Assembly: GCA_036570425.1 (NCBI GenBank) | Contig: DATCYF010000017.1 | Location: 62,001-126,000 of the forward strand | Length of the DNA: 64,000 bases | Direction: 5' to 3' | From: Rhizorhapis sp036570425 | Lineage (GTDB): Bacteria; Pseudomonadota; Alphaproteobacteria; Sphingomonadales; Sphingomonadaceae | Shown here: piece after piece, positions 33,953-42,135 of the stretch | Numbering within the stretch: position 1 is the first letter of the stretch | How the letters are laid out: each line of letters begins with the position of its first letter | Position numbers and translations under genes: made by a program | The notes under the pieces: model-generated | Databases searched by the model: none | Told to the model about the DNA's origin: nothing | What the model saw: only the letters and a program-made list of their open reading frames with translations

Positions 33953-34675
33953 ATGACCAGAGTAGCAATTGTAACGGGCGGCACGCGTGGCATTGGTGAA
34001 GCGATCAGCCTTGCCCTTCGCGACATGGGGATAACAGTCGCGGCCAATTATGCGGGTAATTCCGAAAGAGCGGAGGCCTTCACCCGGCGCACCGGCATAC
34101 GAAATTATAAATGGGACGTGGGCGACTTTTACGCCTGCGAAGACTTTTGCGCGCAGATCGCCGAAGACATGGGCCCTGTCGATATTGTGGTCAACAATGC
34201 AGGCATTACGCGCGACGGCACTCTCCTGAATATGAGCTTTGAAGATTGGAACGAAGTGATCCGCGTCAATTTGGGCGGCTGCTTCAACATGGCGAAGGCC
34301 TGCTTTCCCGGCATGCGGGATCGCGGCTGGGGCCGGATCGTGAATATCGGATCGATCAACGGCCAAGCGGGCCAATATGGGCAGGTGAATTACGCGGCCG
34401 CCAAGTCGGGCATTCATGGATTCACCAAGGCCCTGGCGCAGGAGGGCGCCAGATTTGGCGTGACCGTGAACGCTATCGCGCCGGGCTATGTCGATACGGA
34501 CATGGTGGCTGCTGTGCCCGCGCCTGTGCTTGAGAAAATCGTCGCCAAAGTACCGGTAGGCCGCCTGGGCCAGGCCGGAGAAATTGCGCGCGGCGTTGCT
34601 TTCCTTTGCGCGGAGGATGCGGGGTTCATCACGGGTTCGACACTGTCGATCAATGGTGGCCAGCATATGTATTGA
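33953..34675 (+). CDS. phaB: Acetoacetyl-CoA reductase
   Basis: 240 residues, the family length. SDR motifs: TGGTRGIGEAISLAL, NNAGITRDG, NIGSINGQAGQYGQVNYAAAK with Ser and YxxxK, and APGYVDTDMV. The NNAGITRD and GQYGQVNY segments are typical of PhaB, which reduces acetoacetyl-CoA to (R)-3-hydroxybutyryl-CoA with NADPH for polyhydroxybutyrate. No phaA or phaC is adjacent, so the rest of the pathway is elsewhere. ATG 33953 follows GGGGGAGAGG. Confidence 0.92.
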   Translation: MTRVAIVTGGTRGIGEAISLALRDMGITVAANYAGNSERAEAFTRRTGIRNYKWDVGDFYACEDFCAQIAEDMGPVDIVVNNAGITRDGTLLNMSFEDWNEVIRVNLGGCFNMAKACFPGMRDRGWGRIVNIGSINGQAGQYGQVNYAAAKSGIHGFTKALAQEGARFGVTVNAIAPGYVDTDMVAAVPAPVLEKIVAKVPVGRLGQAGEIARGVAFLCAEDAGFITGSTLSINGGQHMY

Positions 34676-34711
34676 GGAGCCTGCCATTCTTCTCCACGGC
34701 GATGTCATTTG

Positions 34712-34969
34712 ATGCCTTCATACCTTTCCGGCCCCGTCAAACGCAGTGTCACGATCGCGGGCCACCAGACGTCGATCAGCCTTGAACCGCTTTTCTGGGA
34801 CGCTCTGCGCGAAGAGGCGGAGCATCGCGGTCTGCCGCTCAACGCGCTCATTGCGCAGATCGATCTTGCCCGCATTTCGGTGGACGATCCGCCCAATCTC
34901 GCGAGTGCGATCAGGCTATGGCTGTTCCACCATAACAAAAGGGATAGTTCAAAACCGGATGAAGCATAA
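34712..34969 (+). CDS. Ribbon-helix-helix domain protein (RHH_4 type)
   Basis: 85 residues from ATG 34712. KRSVTIAGHQTSISLEPLFWDALREEAEHRGLPLNALIAQID is the RHH_4 signature: one beta strand then two helices, forming a dimer that may bind DNA. Common as single-domain proteins in alphaproteobacteria with unknown targets. It lies between phaB and tRNA-Trp on the same strand. Confidence 0.88.
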   Translation: MPSYLSGPVKRSVTIAGHQTSISLEPLFWDALREEAEHRGLPLNALIAQIDLARISVDDPPNLASAIRLWLFHHNKRDSSKPDEA

Positions 34970-35023
34970 CAGAGCGCTTGCGCAGGCCGTCGCCGCGGGC
35001 TAATAGCCCTCCCCTCACGGCAC

Positions 35024-35099
35024 AGGAGTGTAGCTCAGCTGGTAGAGCGTCGGTCTCCAAAACCGAATGCCGGGGGTTCGAATCCCTCCACTCCTGCCA
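35024..35099 (+). tRNA. tRNA-Trp (anticodon CCA)
   Basis: Cloverleaf: acceptor AGGAGTG (35024-35030) pairs with CACTCCT (35089-35095), discriminator G and encoded CCA. The anticodon loop CTCCAAA between CGGT and ACCG gives anticodon CCA. The T arm contains GTTCGAATC. It is upstream of secE-nusG, a classical place for tRNA-Trp. Confidence 0.97.
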
Positions 35100-35161
35100 G
35101 AACTTGCATGTTCACGCTTATAAGCGTAATGGGCGGTGGACATTTTTGGAAAGAGGTCATA

Positions 35162-35194
35162 GCCGCTCCGGTTGGAAGACCGGCTGCGGCTTTT
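35162..35194 (+). terminator. Intrinsic terminator or attenuator after tRNA-Trp
   Basis: GCCGC and CCGGT pair with ACCGG and GCGGC, with small bulges and a 6-base loop, followed by TTTT. It separates tRNA-Trp from secE and may stop part of the transcription. Confidence 0.55.
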
Positions 35195-35235
35195 GGTTTC
35201 GGTGTTTTTACGGTATTTGAACGGGTTGGGGTCTA

Positions 35236-35433
35236 GTGGCTAAAACATCTCCCGGCGATTTTGTCCGGCAAGTGCGCGCCGAAGCGAGCAAGATCGTATG
35301 GCCGACGAGTCGGGAGACGATGGTAACCACCATCATGGTGGTGATCATGACGTCTCTTCTCGGCCTGTTCTTTTTCGGGATCGATTCGTTGTTCGGATGG
35401 GTCGTGCAACTGCTGCTGGGTCTTGCCCGCTAA
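35236..35433 (+). CDS. secE: Preprotein translocase subunit SecE
   Basis: 65 residues starting at GTG 35236. FVRQVRAEASKIVWPTSRETMVTTIMVVIMTSLLGLFFFGIDSLF is the SecE signature: an amphipathic cytoplasmic helix, then one membrane helix. This is the short single-helix form. SecE clamps SecY in the inner membrane. nusG follows after 31 bp, the universal order. Confidence 0.96.
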   Translation: MAKTSPGDFVRQVRAEASKIVWPTSRETMVTTIMVVIMTSLLGLFFFGIDSLFGWVVQLLLGLAR

Positions 35434-35464
35434 GGGCCTGTTGATTGGAGCTTAGACGATAAAC

Positions 35465-36001
35465 ATGTCGCGCTGGTACATCATTCACGCCTATTCCGGG
35501 TTCGAGAACAAGGTGCGTGACGCGATCATGGCCGAAGCGACACGCATGGGCCTGGAGCAGCTTGTCGAATCAGTGGAGGTTCCGACCGAGACGGTCACGG
35601 AAGTCCGTCGCGGCAAGAAGATCCAATCGGAACGCAAATTCTTTCCGGGCTATGTGCTCGCGAAATTGAGCCTGAATGATGATGTGTATCACCTCATCAA
35701 GAATACGCCGAAGGTGACGGGCTTTTTGGGGGCTTCGGGTAAGCCGCAGCCGATCAGCGAGGCTGAGGCGGCGCGCATCCTCAATACCAAAGAGGAAGCC
35801 GCGGCTCAGTCCAAGCACAAGGTCAACGTCAATTACGAGATCGGTGATCAGGTCAAGGTTTTGGACGGTCCTTTCGCCAGCTTCAACGGCACGGTCGAGG
35901 AACTGGATTTCGAAAAGAACCGCGTCAAGGTTTCGGTCTCCATCTTCGGGCGGGCAACCCCGGTCGAACTCGATTTCGAACAGGTGGAACTGGCAAAGTA
36001 A
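35465..36001 (+). CDS. nusG: Transcription antitermination factor NusG
   Basis: 178 residues. The NGN domain (RWYIIHAYSGFENKVRDAI, FFPGYVLAKL, TPKVTGFLG) spans about residues 1-120 and the KOW domain (YEIGDQVKVLDGPFASFNG) about 125-178. It binds RNA polymerase and Rho or the ribosome. It follows secE and precedes rplK, from which it is separated by 200 bp rich in inverted repeats. Confidence 0.97.
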   Translation: MSRWYIIHAYSGFENKVRDAIMAEATRMGLEQLVESVEVPTETVTEVRRGKKIQSERKFFPGYVLAKLSLNDDVYHLIKNTPKVTGFLGASGKPQPISEAEAARILNTKEEAAAQSKHKVNVNYEIGDQVKVLDGPFASFNGTVEELDFEKNRVKVSVSIFGRATPVELDFEQVELAK

Positions 36002-36201
36002 TTTTCCGCTCCCATTGGGAGAGGGCAGTGAGACTTGGCGGCACTGCCGCCTGGTCGCAGCGGGAGAGGGGATTAGGTCTGCCAGTAGGGCAGAAACCCC
36101 TCACCAAAACTGCGGGAGGCAGTCTTCGGGCTGCTGCTGGACCGCTAAACTTGAAACAGGACAAAGCGCTTGCGCAGCGTCCAGCTATAGAGTGAGTGAA
36201 A

Positions 36202-36633
36202 ATGGCTAAGAAAATTACGGGCTATATCAAGCTCCAGGTGCCTGCGGGCGCCGCAAACCCGTCACCGCCGATCGGCCCTGCTCTGGGTCAGCGCGGCGTC
36301 AACATCATGGAATTCTGCAAAGCGTTCAACGCGGCGACCGGCGATCTTGAAAAGAGCATGCCGATCCCCACGATCATCACCGTTTATGCGGATCGCAGCT
36401 TTTCCTTCACGACGAAGTCTCCGCCTGCAACCTTCCTGATCAAGAAGGCCGCCAAGCTGAAGTCGGGTTCCAAGGAACCGGGCAAGGTTTCCGCCGGTCA
36501 GATCACGCGTTCGCAGCTTTCCGAAATCGCTGAGCTGAAGATGAAGGATCTGAACGCCAACGATATCGAAGCGGCGACCCGCATCATCGAAGGTTCCGCC
36601 AAGGCCATGGGCCTTCAGGTTGTGGAGGGCTAA
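36202..36633 (+). CDS. rplK: 50S ribosomal protein L11
   Basis: 143 residues from ATG 36202. KKITGYIKLQVPAGAANPSPPIGPALGQRGVNIMEFCK is diagnostic, with the C-terminal LKMKDLNANDIEAATRIIEGSA. L11 binds the GTPase-associated region of 23S rRNA. A GTG two codons upstream is in frame, but ATG gives the standard length. rplA follows after 4 bp. Confidence 0.98.
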   Translation: MAKKITGYIKLQVPAGAANPSPPIGPALGQRGVNIMEFCKAFNAATGDLEKSMPIPTIITVYADRSFSFTTKSPPATFLIKKAAKLKSGSKEPGKVSAGQITRSQLSEIAELKMKDLNANDIEAATRIIEGSAKAMGLQVVEG

Positions 36634-36637
36634 GGAC

Positions 36638-37336
36638 ATGGCAAAGCTGACGAAAAAGCAGAAGGCTCTCGAGACGGCCGTTGACCGCAACAAGCTGCAT
36701 GGCGTTGATGAGGCGATCGCTCTGGTGAAGAAGCATGCGACCGCCAAGTTCGACGAGACGATGGAAATCGCCATGAATCTGGGCGTGGATCCGCGCCATG
36801 CTGACCAGATGGTCCGTGGCGTCGTGACGCTGCCTGCCGGAACGGGCAAGACCGTTCGCGTCGCTGTTTTTGCGCGCAACGAAAAGGCGGCCGAGGCAAC
36901 TGCCGCTGGCGCTGACATCGTGGGTGCGGAAGATCTTCTGGAAACCATCCAAGGCGGCACCATCGATTTCGATCGCGTCATCGCGACGCCGGACATGATG
37001 GGTCTGGTTGGCCGTCTCGGCAAGGTGCTTGGTCCAAAGGGCCTGATGCCGAACCCGAAGCTTGGCACCGTGACTCCAAACGTCACTGAAGCGGTGAAGG
37101 CGGCCAAGGGCGGCCAGATCGAATTCCGCGTCGAGAAAGCCGGCATCATTCATGCCGGTTTGGGCAAGGCCAGCTTCTCCGAAGCTGACCTCAAGAAGAA
37201 TTTCGAGGCTTTCCTTGACGCAATCGTCAAAGCGAAGCCATCGGGCTCCAAGGGCAAATATGTCCGCAAGGTCGCGCTTTCCAGCTCTATGGGCCCCGGC
37301 GTGAAGATTGACGTCGCTGAACTGTCAGCGGCATAA
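36638..37336 (+). CDS. rplA: 50S ribosomal protein L1
   Basis: 232 residues, standard length, from ATG 36638 with GGAC upstream. GVDPRHADQMVRGVVTLPAGTGK, the GKVLGPKGLMPNPKLGT signature and FRVEKAGIIHAG are present. L1 forms the mobile stalk at the E site and in other bacteria represses its own rplK-rplA message. Cotranscribed with rplK. Confidence 0.98.
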   Translation: MAKLTKKQKALETAVDRNKLHGVDEAIALVKKHATAKFDETMEIAMNLGVDPRHADQMVRGVVTLPAGTGKTVRVAVFARNEKAAEATAAGADIVGAEDLLETIQGGTIDFDRVIATPDMMGLVGRLGKVLGPKGLMPNPKLGTVTPNVTEAVKAAKGGQIEFRVEKAGIIHAGLGKASFSEADLKKNFEAFLDAIVKAKPSGSKGKYVRKVALSSSMGPGVKIDVAELSAA

Positions 37337-37344
37337 CAAGCTCT

Positions 37345-37426
37345 GGCGCCGTTCGTCCCGAGCAAAGTCCAGGGACGCCGGCGCTTTGCTAACTTGACTC
37401 CGCTTCGCTCGACATGAGCGGAGCTG
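37345..37426. repeat. REP-like palindromic repeats after rplA
   Basis: Two adjacent imperfect palindromes. The first joins CGTCCC (37354-37359) with GGGACG (37372-37377); the second pairs CTCCGCT (37398-37404) with AGCGGAG (37417-37423) around the TTCGCTCGACATG type core. Such GTCGAGCGAAG-type palindromes are dispersed in many alphaproteobacterial genomes. No other copy was found by eye in this window. Confidence 0.5.
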
Positions 37427-37436
37427 AGGTAAGGAA

Positions 37437-37461
37437 TTCACGGAGGCATTGCCTCCGTGAA
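37437..37461 (+). other. Perfect 11-bp hairpin directly before the L10 leader
   Basis: TTCACGGAGGC (37437-37447), loop ATT, GCCTCCGTGAA (37451-37461). It lacks a T-run and abuts the L10 leader, so it may be part of the leader structure or an mRNA end that separates rplKA from rplJL. Confidence 0.6.
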
Positions 37462-37518
37462 CCGTCCGAGACAGCAGGTGAAGGGAATTGGCCCTTCTTA
37501 ATCTCCTGCCAAGACGGG
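37462..37518 (+). promoter_or_regulatory. Ribosomal protein L10 leader (autoregulatory RNA)
   Basis: CCGTC (37462) pairs with GACGG (37513-37517). Inside, AGCAGGTG followed by AAGGG pairs with CCCTT, and CTTAATCTCCTGCC completes the conserved internal-loop (kink-turn) element of the L10 leader. The L10-L12 complex binds this site and represses rplJL translation. It is 169 bp upstream of rplJ. The consensus match is good by eye; a covariance-model search would settle it. Confidence 0.75.
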
Positions 37519-37686
37519 GAAAGTTTTTGACCGGCGCTTTGCCGGGTCTGCCAGAAATCCCTCCGGATCGAAGGTCAGGCGACATTCCCCTCGGACATGA
37601 CCGCAAGGCCGGTTTCGACCACCTTGCGATTTAACCGCGCACAAGCGGCGGGCGACCGTTGCCTGTGCGCAAGAGTGGAGAATGGC

Positions 37687-38202
37687 ATGGATCGTGCTCA
37701 AAAAGCCGAGCTGGTATCTACGCTGCACGACACGTTCGCTGAGATCGGAGTTGTTGTGGTCACACGCAACCTCGGCCTCACCGTGGCTCAGTCTACTGAC
37801 CTGCGGGCGAAAATGCGTGATGCGGGCGCCAGCTACAAGGTAACGAAGAACCGTCTCGCCAGGATCGCCGTCAGGGGCACCGCTTACGAACAGCTCGGCG
37901 ATCTGCTGACTGGTCCGACAGCGCTCGCCACATCGCCGGATCCGGTAGCGGCCGCAAAGGTCGCCGTCGAATTCGCGAAAACCAACGACAAGTTTGAAAT
38001 TGTCGGCGGTGCGATGGGTGAAACCCTGCTTGACGTCGAAGGCGTGAAGGCGCTGGCATCGCTGCCGTCGCTCGATGAACTGCGCGCCAAGATTGTGGGC
38101 CTGGTACAGGCACCCGCAACCAAGGTCGTACAGGTCATTCAGGCACCGGCTGGACAGCTTGCGCGGGTCTTCAATGCTTACGCAACCAAAGACGCAGCCT
38201 GA
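37687..38202 (+). CDS. rplJ: 50S ribosomal protein L10
   Basis: 171 residues from ATG 37687, six bases after GTGGAG. MDRAQKAELVSTLHDTFAE, the VTRNLGLTVAQSTDLR segment and YKVTKNRLARIA are typical. L10 anchors L7/L12 dimers on the ribosomal stalk via its C-terminal helix. Regulated by the leader upstream. rplL follows after 59 bp. Confidence 0.98.
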   Translation: MDRAQKAELVSTLHDTFAEIGVVVVTRNLGLTVAQSTDLRAKMRDAGASYKVTKNRLARIAVRGTAYEQLGDLLTGPTALATSPDPVAAAKVAVEFAKTNDKFEIVGGAMGETLLDVEGVKALASLPSLDELRAKIVGLVQAPATKVVQVIQAPAGQLARVFNAYATKDAA

Positions 38203-38261
38203 TTTTTTCGATTTGAATGAAACTTATGGGGCGGATGCGTCCCAATATGGAGAATATTAAC

Positions 38262-38636
38262 ATGGCAGACATTAACGCTCTCGTTGACCAGCTTTCCGAA
38301 CTGACCGTTCTGGAAGCCGCTGAACTGTCCAAGGCTCTGGAAGAGAAGTGGGGCGTTTCCGCCGCCGCTGCTGTTGCCGTTGCTGGCCCGGCTGCTGCCG
38401 CTGCTGCACCGGCCGCTGAAGAGCAGACCGAATTCGACGTCATCCTCGTCAATGACGGTGGCAAGAAGATCAACGTCATCAAGGAAGTCCGTGCGATCAC
38501 CGCGCTCGGCCTGACTGAAGCCAAGGCGCTGGTCGAAGGCGCGCCGAAGGCCGTCAAGGAAGGCGTGAACAAGGAAGAAGCCGAGAAGCTGAAGAAGCAG
38601 CTCGAAGAAGCCGGCGCGACCGTCGAGCTGAAGTAA
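38262..38636 (+). CDS. rplL: 50S ribosomal protein L7/L12
   Basis: 124 residues from ATG 38262. An N-terminal dimerisation domain (ALVDQLSELTVLEAAELSKA), an Ala/Pro-rich flexible hinge, and the C-terminal domain EEQTEFDVILVNDGGKKI ... GLTEAKALVEGAPK that recruits translation factors. A strong terminator lies 44 bp downstream; rpoB does not follow, unlike the usual gene order. Confidence 0.98.
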   Translation: MADINALVDQLSELTVLEAAELSKALEEKWGVSAAAAVAVAGPAAAAAAPAAEEQTEFDVILVNDGGKKINVIKEVRAITALGLTEAKALVEGAPKAVKEGVNKEEAEKLKKQLEEAGATVELK

Positions 38637-38680
38637 GTTTCTTATCCTCCCGCTCCATGAGCGCGAGGACTGGAACAGGG

Positions 38681-38711
38681 AAGGGCGGCTCCAGTGGGCC
38701 GCCCTTTTTTT
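38681..38711 (+). terminator. Intrinsic terminator of the rplJL transcript
   Basis: 9-bp stem AAGGGCGGC / GCCGCCCTT, 8-base loop, then a run of seven T. A textbook Rho-independent terminator. Confidence 0.88.
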
Positions 38712-38823
38712 GTCTGCGCCGCCCCGAATTGGCTGGTTCAGATTGCATCGTTCATGCGGAGTAGGGCCGGAGTGATGTCGAAGGGCCTAGGAAATCAGCG
38801 GCTATTCGGTGCGCGCAGCCGCA

Positions 38824-39732
38824 TCATTCATGCGTTCGGCCGAAATCGGGCGCGGCATCGTCCTGCCCTTCCTCAATGACGGAACGACGAATGGCGCGGG
38901 TACGGCTGAAGAGATTGAACAGTGCGTCGCCATCATTCCAACGAATGGCCCGCTGCAGGGCTGACAGGTCCTCCGAAAAGCGCTGGAGCATTTCCAGCAC
39001 GGCGTCCTTGTTCGTCAGGAACACGTCGCGCCACATGGTAGGATCGCTTGCCGCAATGCGAGTAAAGTCGCGGAAACCGCCCGCCGAATATTTGATGACC
39101 TCCGACCGGGTGACATCTTCCAGATCGCTGGCCGTGCCAACGATAGTATAGGCGATCAGGTGCGGCAAATGGCTGGTGACGGCGAGCACCAGGTCGTGAT
39201 GCTCCGGGTCCATGGTTTCGACATTCGCGCCCAGTCGTCGCCAGAACTCGGCAAGTCGCTCCAACGCCATCGCGTTGGTGCCGGGCGGTGGCGTGATGAT
39301 GCACCAGCGGCCTTTGAACAGGCTCGCAAATCCCGCCTCCGGCCCACTATTTTCCGTGCCCGCTACCGGATGCGCTGGAATGATGGTGCGGCCTGGCAGC
39401 GCTTCTTGTAGCGCGGCCAATATCCCGGCCTTGCAGGAGCCGACGTCGCTGATGATGGCATCGGCAGGCAGGTCCGCCGCGATCTCCGCCGCAACCGGGC
39501 CCATGACGCCGACCGGCACGCACAGGATCACAAGATCGGCGTCCATCACGGCTGCGCCCGGGGTGTCGGTCACATCATCGCAAAAACGGATTTGCTCCGC
39601 GGTGGCGCGCACCTCTGCGCTGGCGTCATGGCCTGTCACCCGCACGGTGGGCATCTGCGCTTTGATCGCGCGCGCCAGTGAGGAGCCGATAAGACCCAGA
39701 CCAATGATCGCGACGCGGGAAAAAGGCAGCAT
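38824..39732 (-). CDS. tyrC: Prephenate/arogenate dehydrogenase
   Basis: 302 residues. RVAIIGLGLIGSSLARAI is the NAD(P)-binding start, DVGSCKAGIL and HPVAGTENSGPEAGFASLFKGRW with the catalytic His are typical of TyrA/TyrC enzymes. It makes the tyrosine precursor from prephenate or arogenate; in sphingomonads such enzymes are usually cyclohexadienyl or arogenate dehydrogenases. ATG 39732 shares one base with the hisC stop (TGATG), so the two are translationally coupled. Confidence 0.94.
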   Translation of the reverse strand: MLPFSRVAIIGLGLIGSSLARAIKAQMPTVRVTGHDASAEVRATAEQIRFCDDVTDTPGAAVMDADLVILCVPVGVMGPVAAEIAADLPADAIISDVGSCKAGILAALQEALPGRTIIPAHPVAGTENSGPEAGFASLFKGRWCIITPPPGTNAMALERLAEFWRRLGANVETMDPEHHDLVLAVTSHLPHLIAYTIVGTASDLEDVTRSEVIKYSAGGFRDFTRIAASDPTMWRDVFLTNKDAVLEMLQRFSEDLSALQRAIRWNDGDALFNLFSRTRAIRRSVIEEGQDDAAPDFGRTHE

Positions 39733-40832
39733 CAGCGACCCGCTTCCGCCATTTCGCGCAGCAGGCGCGCAACGTCGCGGGTCTGCGCCTCCGTGCCGAT
39801 GGTGATGCGCAGGGCATTGGGGAGTCCCTGTCCCGGCAGCCAGCGCGTCGCATAACCTGCTTCCATCAGGCCTTTATACGCGCTCTCGGCCGTCAGCTTC
39901 CCTTCGAACAGGACGAGCAGGAAATTGGCGCGGCTGGGAACGGCTTTCAAGCCATGATTTCCCATCGCCTCGACCTCGCCCGCCAGCCATTCCCGCCACT
40001 TGCGGTTGTGCGCGCGACTTTCGTCCACCCATTGAGTGTCAGCAATGGCGGCAACAGCCGCAGCTTGACCGGCGGTGGTCACATTGAACGGCGCGCGAAT
40101 GCGATGCAGCGCGTCGATCACCTCAGCCGAGGCATAGCCCCAGCCGATTCGCTCCGCCGCCAGTCCGTAAATCTTGGAGAATGTGCGGGTCACAAGGACA
40201 TTGGGCGCGCTCTTCGCCAGTTCCAGCCCAAGGTCATCCTCGTCCGGCTCCAGATATTCGGCATACGCCTGATCGAGCACGAACAGGACGTCCTGTGGCA
40301 GCGAGCCATGCAAACGTGCAATCTCATCCCGTGTGGAAAAGGTCCCGGTGGGATTATTGGGATTGGCTAGGTAAACGACTCGCGTGCCCGCCGTGACGCA
40401 GGCCAGCAGCGCATCAATGTCAGTCGCATAATCCCTGTCCGGCGCAATGACGGGCGTGGCGCCTACGCGCCGCGCGGCGATATCATAGACCGAAAAGCCG
40501 TAGCGGACGTACAGCACTTCGTCGCCCGGCCCCGCATAAGCGCTTGCCGCCAGATGCAGCAATTCGTCCGATCCGGTCCCATAAATGACACGCGCGGGAT
40601 CAAGGCCGTACTGGGCCGCAATGCCTTCCCTCAGCGCCGCTGCGGCCGGATCGGGATAGGTCGCAAGGTCAGCCGTCGCGGCCATGAAGGCTTCGCGTGC
40701 TTTCGGGCTTGTGCCCAGCGGATTTTCATTGGCCGACAGCTTGGCAAGCTTGCGGCCGTCATCACTTGCCGCCTTGCCGGGGACGTAGGGAGAGATGCCC
40801 GTGATCCAGTCTTTGGGAACAGGTTTCGTCAT
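39732..40832 (-). CDS. hisC: Histidinol-phosphate/aromatic aminotransferase
   Basis: 366 residues from ATG 40832. Class I/II PLP enzyme: KLSANENPLG, YGTGSDELLHLAASAYAG, VYLANPNNPTGTF and the PLP Lys in TRTFSKIYGLAAERIGWGY. HisC converts imidazole acetol phosphate to histidinol phosphate with glutamate; next to tyrC it may also serve tyrosine and phenylalanine synthesis. The frame runs upstream to 40952, but homologues start here. Divergent from metX. Confidence 0.93.
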   Translation of the reverse strand: MTKPVPKDWITGISPYVPGKAASDDGRKLAKLSANENPLGTSPKAREAFMAATADLATYPDPAAAALREGIAAQYGLDPARVIYGTGSDELLHLAASAYAGPGDEVLYVRYGFSVYDIAARRVGATPVIAPDRDYATDIDALLACVTAGTRVVYLANPNNPTGTFSTRDEIARLHGSLPQDVLFVLDQAYAEYLEPDEDDLGLELAKSAPNVLVTRTFSKIYGLAAERIGWGYASAEVIDALHRIRAPFNVTTAGQAAAVAAIADTQWVDESRAHNRKWREWLAGEVEAMGNHGLKAVPSRANFLLVLFEGKLTAESAYKGLMEAGYATRWLPGQGLPNALRITIGTEAQTRDVARLLREMAEAGR

Positions 40833-40879
40833 GGCGAGCGCTTTAGCGGGGATATGGGCCTCGCGCAAAGGCTCTGTTC

Positions 40880-40920
40880 GACATATCTGGCCGTTCGGCG
40901 CCAACGGCGTTGCATATGTC
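40880..40920. other. Two-tiered inverted repeat between hisC and metX
   Basis: GACATAT (40880-40886) pairs with ATATGTC (40914-40920), and inside GCCGTT (40890-40895) pairs with AACGGC (40903-40908) around the loop CGGCGCC. It could fold in the hisC 5' leader (minus strand) or be a regulator site. It does not match a riboswitch I know. Confidence 0.5.
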
Positions 40921-40998
40921 ACCGCCGGGGGCTCCCCTTGCAACGGAAGCACCTTCCATTGACAAGCCGCCCTGATCCGCCTTAGCGCCTAATGCTTG

Positions 40999-42135
40999 AT
41001 GGCCACGCTGAGCTCCTCCGACGACAACCGTTTCGGCCTCGCCCGGCAGGTGGTCCTGCCCGGGCCGCTGGCGCTGGATTGCGGCGCCGCGCTTGCCCCC
41101 GTAGAGTTTGCCTATGAAACTTATGGTACGCTCAATGCGGAGCGTTCCAACGCAATCCTCATTTGCCATGCCTTGACCCTCGATCAATATGTCGCCTCAA
41201 CCCACCCGTTGACGGGAAAACAGGGCTGGTGGACGCGCATGGTGGGTGAGGGCAAGCCGATTGACCCTGCCCGTCATTTCATCATCTGCGTCAATGTGCT
41301 GGGAAGCTGCATGGGGTCTTCAGGTCCAGCGAGCATTGATCCGGCCACGGGTGTGCCGTTCGGCATGACCTTTCCCGTCGTCACCATTGCTGACATGGTT
41401 CGCGCGCAAGCCATGCTGCTGGACTATATGGGTATCGAACGGCTGCGGGCAGTCATGGGCGGTTCCATGGGTGGAATGCAGGTATTGAGTTGGCCCAGCC
41501 TCTTTCCCGACCGGGTGGAGGCGGCCATTGTCATCGCCTCCACAGCCCGTCATAGTGCCCAGAACATCGCTTTTCATGAGGTCGGGCGGCAAGCGATCAT
41601 GGCCGATCCCCGTTGGCGTGGCGGCGATTATTACAACGTAGGCGACCCGCCCACCGCTGGTCTGGCCGTGGCCCGTATGGCCGCGCACATCACGTATCTG
41701 TCCGAAGCGGGCCTGACGGAGAAGTTCGGGCGTCGGCTGCAGGCGCGCGATGCGAAAAGCTTCGGCTTCGACGCAGATTTTCAGGTGGAAAGCTATTTGC
41801 GGCATCAGGGGATCAGCTTCGTCGATCGCTTCGATGCAAACAGCTATCTCTACATCACCCGCGCCATGGATTATTTCGATCTTGCGGAAGATCACGGCGG
41901 GAGCCTTGCCGCAGCCTTCGCGAAGACAAAGTCGCGATTCTGCGTTGTCAGCTTTGACACTGACTGGCTCTATCCCACCGCCGAGTCGCGCAACATCGTT
42001 CACGCTCTCAATACAACGGGTGCTCAGGCGAGCTTTGTCGAATTATCCAGTCCCTTCGGCCATGATGCTTTTCTTCTGGATGTGCCCGACCTCAACCGCG
42101 TCGTGGATGGGTTTTTGAGGGCGGGAGAACGATGA
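40999..42135 (+). CDS. metX: Homoserine O-acetyltransferase
   Basis: 378 residues from ATG 40999 (a TTG is one codon upstream). Alpha/beta hydrolase: FAYETYGTLN, the nucleophile elbow GGSMGGMQ with Ser near residue 156, Asp in FDTDWLYP and His in GHDAFLL. It activates homoserine with acetyl- or succinyl-CoA for methionine synthesis. A TTGACA at 40959 with a weak -10 puts the transcript start close to the start codon. ATGA overlap with the GNAT gene shows coupling. hom, which supplies homoserine, is at 51956. Confidence 0.94.
   Translation: MATLSSSDDNRFGLARQVVLPGPLALDCGAALAPVEFAYETYGTLNAERSNAILICHALTLDQYVASTHPLTGKQGWWTRMVGEGKPIDPARHFIICVNVLGSCMGSSGPASIDPATGVPFGMTFPVVTIADMVRAQAMLLDYMGIERLRAVMGGSMGGMQVLSWPSLFPDRVEAAIVIASTARHSAQNIAFHEVGRQAIMADPRWRGGDYYNVGDPPTAGLAVARMAAHITYLSEAGLTEKFGRRLQARDAKSFGFDADFQVESYLRHQGISFVDRFDANSYLYITRAMDYFDLAEDHGGSLAAAFAKTKSRFCVVSFDTDWLYPTAESRNIVHALNTTGAQASFVELSSPFGHDAFLLDVPDLNRVVDGFLRAGER

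Noticed and set aside
40833..40998. SAM-II or other SAM riboswitch upstream of metX
   Set aside because: The conserved SAM-II pseudoknot bases are not visible, and the likely promoter lies too close to the start codon to leave room for one.
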